From Streptococcus porcinus (GTDB taxonomy: Bacteria; Bacillota; Bacilli; Lactobacillales; Streptococcaceae), in NCBI RefSeq assembly GCF_900475415.1, contig NZ_LS483388.1, positions 730,001-794,000 of the forward strand: 64,000 nucleotides of DNA. Reading direction: 5' to 3'. Each line of letters starts with the position of its first letter. Within the stretch, counting starts at the first letter, position 1. The notes under the pieces are model-generated. The model saw only the letters and a program-made list of their open reading frames with translations. It was not told the DNA's origin and did no database searches. Shown in pieces: positions 59,475-64,000 of this stretch. The position numbers and the translations under genes were made by a program.

Positions 59475-61675
59475 TAAAAGCGAAGTATCAATGGGAAATA
59501 CAAGAAGAGAAGCCAGATTCTGGCTTCTTTCAACTTGCTAAAAAAGAAGGACTATCCCAAGAAAGTGCGCAAATTCTTTATGAACGTGGGATTCAGACAC
59601 CTGAGCAAGTAGACACTTTTTTACGTGCGGACCTCTCCCATCTACATGACCCCTATTTGCTTAATGATATGGAGAAAGCAGTGTCTAGGATTCGGCAGGC
59701 TATTGAAAATGCCGAAAGGATTTTAGTCTATGGTGATTATGATGCAGATGGTATGACTTCAGCTTCTATCATGAAAGAAACCCTTGAAATGATGGGAGCT
59801 GAGGTAAGAGTTTACCTGCCAAATCGTTTTACTGATGGCTATGGGCCAAACCTCAGCGTTTACAAGTATTTTATCCAGCAGGAAGCTATCTCTCTAATTA
59901 TAACGGTTGATAATGGTGTTTCTGGTCATGAAGCAATAGCTTTTGCGCAAGCACAGGGAGTTGATGTTATCGTGACGGATCATCATGGTCTTCCTGATAC
60001 TTTGCCTGAAGCTTTCGCGATTATCCATCCAGAGCATCCAGATGCTGAATACCCTTTTAAATACCTAGCTGGCTGTGGCGTTGCTTTCAAATTGGCAACA
60101 GCACTACTGGAAGAAGTTCCGACAGAATTCCTAGATTTGGTCGCTATTGGGACAGTAGCTGATATGGTTAGTCTCCAGGGCGAGAATCGCATTTTGGTTA
60201 AAAATGGCCTCTCTATTTTACGTCATACTGAGCGGGTAGGTCTTCAGGAATTAATGGCTCTAGCTGGTGTGGATTTTGAACAATTTAATGAAGAAGTCAT
60301 TGGCTTTAAAATTGCCCCCCAGTTAAATGCTCTAGGTCGCCTCGATGACCCCAACCCAGCCATTGAATTGTTGACTGGTTTTGATGAAGAGGAAGCCTTA
60401 GCTATTGCTGAAATGATTAACCTTAAAAATGAGGAACGAAAGGCTCTTGTTCAGACTATCTATGATGAGGCTTTACAAATGGTTGATCTTAGTAAGCCTG
60501 TTCAGGTTCTCGCAAAAGAGGGATGGCATCCAGGTGTTTTGGGCATAGTTGCTGGTCGCATCATGGAAGAAATCAGCCAGACTGTTATTGTTTTAAATTG
60601 TGATAATGGCTATGCGAAAGGCTCAGCCCGTAGCATTGACGCAATCAACATTTTTGAAGCATTAAATGCAAAACGGGAATTAATGACAGCGTTTGGTGGC
60701 CATGCTGGAGCAGCGGGTATGACTCTGCCCGTCGATAATTTAGAGGCTTTGGCTCAAGCACTTAGTGATTTTATTGTAGAGAATCACATTGATTGTAAGC
60801 AAAAAAATAGCTTAATGATCGATTCAATATTAGATTTGGAGCATTTGTCTATAGAACTTTTGAAAAGCTTACAGAGTATTGCTCCATTTGGTATGGGAAA
60901 TCCTAAGCCTGTTTTTTTAGTGCAAGATTTTCAATTACTTCAAGCTAGAACTCTAGGAGCAAATAGTGCCCATCTCAAGCTTCGTCTTCAAAAAGGCTCT
61001 GTAACAACCGATCTTTTAGCCTTCAACCAAGGGCATTTGTTACAAGATTTCCAACAAGCAAGAGGTTTAGAACTTGCAGTAACCTTATCTGTTAACTCCT
61101 GGAATGGTAAGACTACTTTGCAATTAATGCTAGTAGATGCGCGTGTTACAGGCCTCCAATTAATTGATATCCGTGCTAAAAGTGCAGGTATACCAGAGAA
61201 TGTGCCACTATATTCTGAAAATCCCTTCAATGAGGAAATTGTTCTTGACAAGGTTCCTGATGATCAGCTTGCTTTGAAAGAGGATTTTCAACAACAAGAT
61301 TATAAGCAAATTTATTTTAAAAATACCATTGAGAAACCTTATTATTTAACAGGTTACGGCAGTAAGGAACAATTTGCTCGTCTCTATAAAACCATCTACC
61401 AATTTCCTGAGTTTGATGTCCGTTTTAAATTGCAAGAACTGAGTGATTATTTAAAAATTGACAAAATTTTGTTGGTGAAAATGATTCAAATTTTCGAAGA
61501 GTTAAACTTTGTAACCATTAGTGATGGCTTAATGTCAGTTAATAAAGAGGCAGCGAAGAGAGAAATTGCTGAAAGTCATATTTATCAAGACTTAAAAAGC
61601 TTGGTTAAATTTCAAGAATTAATGGCCCTAGCAAGACCTGAAGACATTTACGCATTTTTGATGGGATTGGATTAG
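59471..61675 (+). CDS. recJ: Single-stranded-DNA-specific exonuclease RecJ
   Basis: 734 residues. DHH motifs are YGDYDADGMTSASIM (motif I), TVDNGVSGHE (II), VIVTDHHGLPDTLPEA (III) and NALGRLDDP (IV). DHHA1 is at AFGGHAGAAGMTLP. OB-fold and the Gram-positive C-terminal extension follow (RFKLQELSDYLKIDKILL). It degrades 5' ends of ssDNA in recombination and repair. All catalytic residues are present and the length is full for streptococci. Confidence 0.95.
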   Translation: MIKAKYQWEIQEEKPDSGFFQLAKKEGLSQESAQILYERGIQTPEQVDTFLRADLSHLHDPYLLNDMEKAVSRIRQAIENAERILVYGDYDADGMTSASIMKETLEMMGAEVRVYLPNRFTDGYGPNLSVYKYFIQQEAISLIITVDNGVSGHEAIAFAQAQGVDVIVTDHHGLPDTLPEAFAIIHPEHPDAEYPFKYLAGCGVAFKLATALLEEVPTEFLDLVAIGTVADMVSLQGENRILVKNGLSILRHTERVGLQELMALAGVDFEQFNEEVIGFKIAPQLNALGRLDDPNPAIELLTGFDEEEALAIAEMINLKNEERKALVQTIYDEALQMVDLSKPVQVLAKEGWHPGVLGIVAGRIMEEISQTVIVLNCDNGYAKGSARSIDAINIFEALNAKRELMTAFGGHAGAAGMTLPVDNLEALAQALSDFIVENHIDCKQKNSLMIDSILDLEHLSIELLKSLQSIAPFGMGNPKPVFLVQDFQLLQARTLGANSAHLKLRLQKGSVTTDLLAFNQGHLLQDFQQARGLELAVTLSVNSWNGKTTLQLMLVDARVTGLQLIDIRAKSAGIPENVPLYSENPFNEEIVLDKVPDDQLALKEDFQQQDYKQIYFKNTIEKPYYLTGYGSKEQFARLYKTIYQFPEFDVRFKLQELSDYLKIDKILLVKMIQIFEELNFVTISDGLMSVNKEAAKREIAESHIYQDLKSLVKFQELMALARPEDIYAFLMGLD

Positions 61676-61725
61676 ATTAGGTAAATCCTAAAGGTTAGAA
61701 ATTATCTGTTTATAGGGGTGCTTCA

Positions 61726-61754
61726 TTTACGAAAAATCCATTTCGTGCTATAAT
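61726..61754 (+). promoter_or_regulatory. apt promoter
   Basis: TTTACG (61726-61731), a 17-base spacer and TATAAT (61749-61754). Confidence 0.75.
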
Positions 61755-61805
61755 TAAGAGTATTTGATTTTATGCTTTAAGCTAAGGAGAAAGAAAACAC
61801 TAATT

Positions 61806-62324
61806 ATGAATTTAACACCTTATATCGCCTCAATTGAAAACTATCCTAAAGAGGGCATTACTTTTCGCGACATCTCTCCTTTAATGGCTGATGGCAAAGC
61901 TTATAGTTACGCGATTAGAGAAATTTGCCAATACGCAGCTGACAAAGAAATAGATATGATTGTAGGACCTGAAGCGCGTGGCTTTATTATTGGATGCCCT
62001 GTCGCGGTAGAATTGGGCATTGGTTTTGCACCTGTCCGTAAGCCGGGAAAACTACCTCGTGAAGTTGTTTCAGCAGATTATGAAAAAGAGTATGGTATAG
62101 ATACTTTAACGATGCATGCAGATGCAATTAAGCCAGGACAAAGAGTTATGATTGTTGATGATTTACTGGCAACGGGTGGTACTGTTAAAGCAACGATTGA
62201 GATGGTTGAAAAACTTGGCGGTATTGTTGCAGGTTGTGCTTTTATTATTGAACTAGACGGATTAAATGGTCGCAATGCTTTGAAAGATATTGACTATAAA
62301 GTTCTGATGAACTTCCCTGGTTAA
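61806..62324 (+). CDS. apt: Adenine phosphoribosyltransferase
   Basis: ATG 61806 gives the standard 172-residue Apt beginning [17 protein letters not shown]. The PRPP-binding motif is [13 protein letters not shown] (near residue 120) and the flexible-loop region is [11 protein letters not shown]. It salvages adenine to AMP. The only good ribosome site (AGGAG, 61785-61789) is 16 bases upstream, longer than normal. The in-frame region between has no start codon, so initiation may be weak or depend on structure. Confidence 0.94.
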   Translation: MNLTPYIASIENYPKEGITFRDISPLMADGKAYSYAIREICQYAADKEIDMIVGPEARGFIIGCPVAVELGIGFAPVRKPGKLPREVVSADYEKEYGIDTLTMHADAIKPGQRVMIVDDLLATGGTVKATIEMVEKLGGIVAGCAFIIELDGLNGRNALKDIDYKVLMNFPG

Positions 62325-62387
62325 TAAATCTAGCAGGCGATACACTGATAGAATAGGTTTACTTGTTTAAACCTTGATAGAGGTATT

Positions 62388-63071
62388 ATGAGTTATTACG
62401 ATAGTTATAAGTCAGGCAATTTGGTCTACCCAAGTGCCTTACTTTTTCATTTTAAAGATATTTTTTCCAATGCCGATGACTTTTTAGTATGGCAATTCTT
62501 TTACTTACAAAATACAACTCGAACGCAAGAACTAGCACCTAGTCAGATTGCTAATGCCCTTGGTAAATCAGTCGCTGAAGTCAATAAATCGATTGCTAAT
62601 TTGAGCAATCAAGATTTGTTGAATATGAAAACCATAAGGATTGCTGATGAAATCGAAACATTAATTGATGCTAGTCCCGTTTTTATTAAACTTGATCAGT
62701 TATTGGCTAAAGAACAAACGCAAGCAGAGCCTCTTCAAGATGACACCAACCAGTTTAAGAGAATAGTTGAAGAGTTTGAACGTGAGCTGGGACGATTTCT
62801 AAGTCCTTTTGAACTAGAAGATTTAGAAAAAACTATTTCAGAAGATAAGACAGACATTGAGTTGGTGCGTGAAGCCTTGAAAGAGGCAGTTTTTAATGGT
62901 AAAACCAATTGGAAATATATCCAAGCAATTCTTAGAAATTGGCGGAAGGAAGGAATTACTAATCTTTACCAAGTGGAAGAACGAAAAAGAGAACGTGAAG
63001 CATCCAGTCCTTCTAACGTCTCTGTGTCAGATGACTTCTTATCAGCAATGAACTTATGGAGTGAGCAATGA
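62388..63071 (+). CDS. dnaD: DnaD-family primosome protein
   Basis: 227 residues, ATG behind AGAGGT. The N-terminal winged helix (SALLFHFKDIFSNADDFL, ELAPSQIANALGKSVAEVN) is followed by the DnaB_2/DnaD C-terminal domain with YIQAILRNWRKEGI, the conserved YxxxIxxxW motif. It acts with DnaB/DnaI in loading the replicative helicase. It overlaps nth by four bases, the usual streptococcal pairing. Confidence 0.92.
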   Translation: MSYYDSYKSGNLVYPSALLFHFKDIFSNADDFLVWQFFYLQNTTRTQELAPSQIANALGKSVAEVNKSIANLSNQDLLNMKTIRIADEIETLIDASPVFIKLDQLLAKEQTQAEPLQDDTNQFKRIVEEFERELGRFLSPFELEDLEKTISEDKTDIELVREALKEAVFNGKTNWKYIQAILRNWRKEGITNLYQVEERKREREASSPSNVSVSDDFLSAMNLWSEQ

Positions 63072-63718
63072 AAATTGGACGTGACAAATTACGCCAAGTC
63101 TTAACCATTATTGGCCAGATGTTTCCAGAAGCCAAGGGTGAATTAGACTGGGATACTCCTTTTCATTTGTTGATTGCTGTCATTTTATCTGCTCAAACTA
63201 CTGATAAGGCTGTTAATAAAATTACTCCTGCTCTCTGGGCTAAATACCCTGAGATTGAAGATCTAGCTAATGCTGATTTGACTGATGTGGAGAACAGTTT
63301 GCGTACGATAGGCCTTTATAAGAATAAGGCTAAAAATATTATCAAAACAGCCCAGTTAATTTTAGCAGAGTTCAATGGTCAAATACCTAAGACGCATAAA
63401 GAACTAGAAGCATTACCGGGAGTCGGCCGGAAGACCGCTAATGTTGTCTTAGGTGAAGTTTATGGTATTCCATCAATTGCGGTTGATACGCACGTTGCTC
63501 GAGTAGCAAAAAGACTGAACATATCTGACCAAGATGCGAGTGTTGCCGAAATAGAAACTGACTTGATGAAGAAGGTGCCCAAAAAGGATTGGGTTATTAC
63601 TCATCATCGTTTGATTTTCTTTGGTCGTTACCATTGCTTAGCCAAAAAACCGAAGTGTGAGGTTTGTCCCTTGCAAAGTTATTGCCTCTACTATAAAGAA
63701 CATTCAAAGAAGGCCTAA
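63068..63718 (+). CDS. nth: Endonuclease III
   Basis: 216 residues. Helix-hairpin-helix LEALPGVGRKTANVV contains the catalytic Lys; the catalytic Asp is in AVDTHVARV. The 4Fe-4S ligands follow the C-x6-C-x2-C-x5-C pattern in the C-terminal CLAKKPKCEVCPLQSYC. It removes oxidised pyrimidines and nicks the abasic site. All key residues are intact. Confidence 0.95.
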   Translation: MKIGRDKLRQVLTIIGQMFPEAKGELDWDTPFHLLIAVILSAQTTDKAVNKITPALWAKYPEIEDLANADLTDVENSLRTIGLYKNKAKNIIKTAQLILAEFNGQIPKTHKELEALPGVGRKTANVVLGEVYGIPSIAVDTHVARVAKRLNISDQDASVAEIETDLMKKVPKKDWVITHHRLIFFGRYHCLAKKPKCEVCPLQSYCLYYKEHSKKA

Positions 63719-63731
63719 CAAGGCTTTCTTT
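63706..63731 (+). terminator. Terminator of dnaD-nth
   Basis: AAAGAAGGCCT-aaca-AGGCTTTCTTT with one G-U pair, then a short T stretch. The nth stop codon lies inside the stem. Confidence 0.65.
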
Positions 63732-63787
63732 TAGTTTTGCTACTATTTTGATATAATATAGCGAGTAATAGTTAGAAAGATGAGATA

Positions 63788-64000
63788 ATGGAGACAATTT
63801 TATCAAAGCGTCTGCAGATGGTAGCAGACTATATCCCTTATAACCGTAAGTTACTGGATGTTGGAAGTGATCATGCTTATTTACCCATCGCCTTAGTTGA
63901 ACGTGGAGACATTGAAGCTGCTATCGCAGGTGAAGTTGTTCAAGGGCCTTTTTTATCTGCTCAAAAGAATATTAAGACTTCAGGCCTAGATAAGCAAATA
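63788..64000 (+). CDS. trmK: tRNA (adenine(22)-N1)-methyltransferase, 3' end beyond window
   Basis: ATG 63788 after AAAGATGAGA begins METILSKRLQMVADYIP and is open to the window edge (71 codons). The SAM-binding motif I is LLDVGSDHAYLPIALVE, and AIAGEVVQGPFLSAQKN follows, both characteristic of TrmK. It methylates A22 in the D-loop of tRNA. Only about a third of the protein is visible. Confidence 0.88.
   Translation, partial: METILSKRLQMVADYIPYNRKLLDVGSDHAYLPIALVERGDIEAAIAGEVVQGPFLSAQKNIKTSGLDKQI

Noticed and set aside
1-64000. tRNA or rRNA genes, insertion sequences, CRISPR arrays
   Set aside because: No cloverleaf, rRNA segment, transposase or repeat-spacer pattern was found on either strand by eye.

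Overview
The window is Streptococcus chromosome, most like the pyogenic group. The dltX-dltABCD, uvrB, glutamine ABC transporter, obg, pepS, maltodextrin, miaA-hflX-rnz-recJ-apt and dnaD-nth-trmK neighbourhoods all look streptococcal. I do not assign a species. No rRNA, tRNA or CRISPR array was seen.

Bases 1-17,015 are the right-hand part of a prophage that continues off the left edge. They hold the late operon in the usual siphophage order: major capsid (cut by the edge), four small head-tail genes, major tail protein, tail chaperones G and GT (with a textbook -1 slippery site), tape measure, distal tail, tail endopeptidase/receptor-binding proteins, holin and endolysin. The endolysin frame is split by one amber codon, but an internal start with a good ribosome site precedes its amidase half. 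A compact type I toxin-antitoxin-like locus (holin-like toxin with a convergent antisense RNA) follows. Then come two overlapping serine recombinases that probably integrate and excise the element.

Bases 17,020-19,430 form a junction and cargo zone. It has a 5'-truncated CpXC-like gene remnant, a cadmium module (cadD-cadX) with a clear promoter and operator, an orphan C-terminal gene remnant, and an AT-rich methyltransferase gene behind a leader with competing hairpins.

Bases 19,500-64,000 are mostly core chromosome. In order they hold: small metabolic genes (DUF1761, a DHFR-like reductase, Nudix, deoxyribosyltransferase, GNAT, hotdog thioesterase); a FetAB-like exporter with a Per/Fur-like box; an MFS transporter behind a ~180-nt leader predicted to form a kissing-loop switch; rsuA, corA-like, pepS, obg, pnuC; an ABC-F protein behind an attenuator-like leader; glutamine/amino-acid ABC transporter; uvrB; the dlt operon with a CiaR-type direct repeat; and the maltodextrin regulon (malX-C-D, malR, malQ-malP), in which LacI-family operators fill the promoter spacers. 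The right end carries trhO, DUF3042, miaA, hflX, an unknown gene, rnz, an SDR, recJ, apt, dnaD, nth and the start of trmK.

The most promising less-described items are the MFS leader RNA, the toxin/antisense locus with an overlapping upstream micro-ORF, the ABC-F leader and the amber-split endolysin. Several real genes are too short for ordinary ORF calling and were read by eye: the holin-like toxin, DUF4044, a 52-aa protein after obg, dltX and DUF3042.
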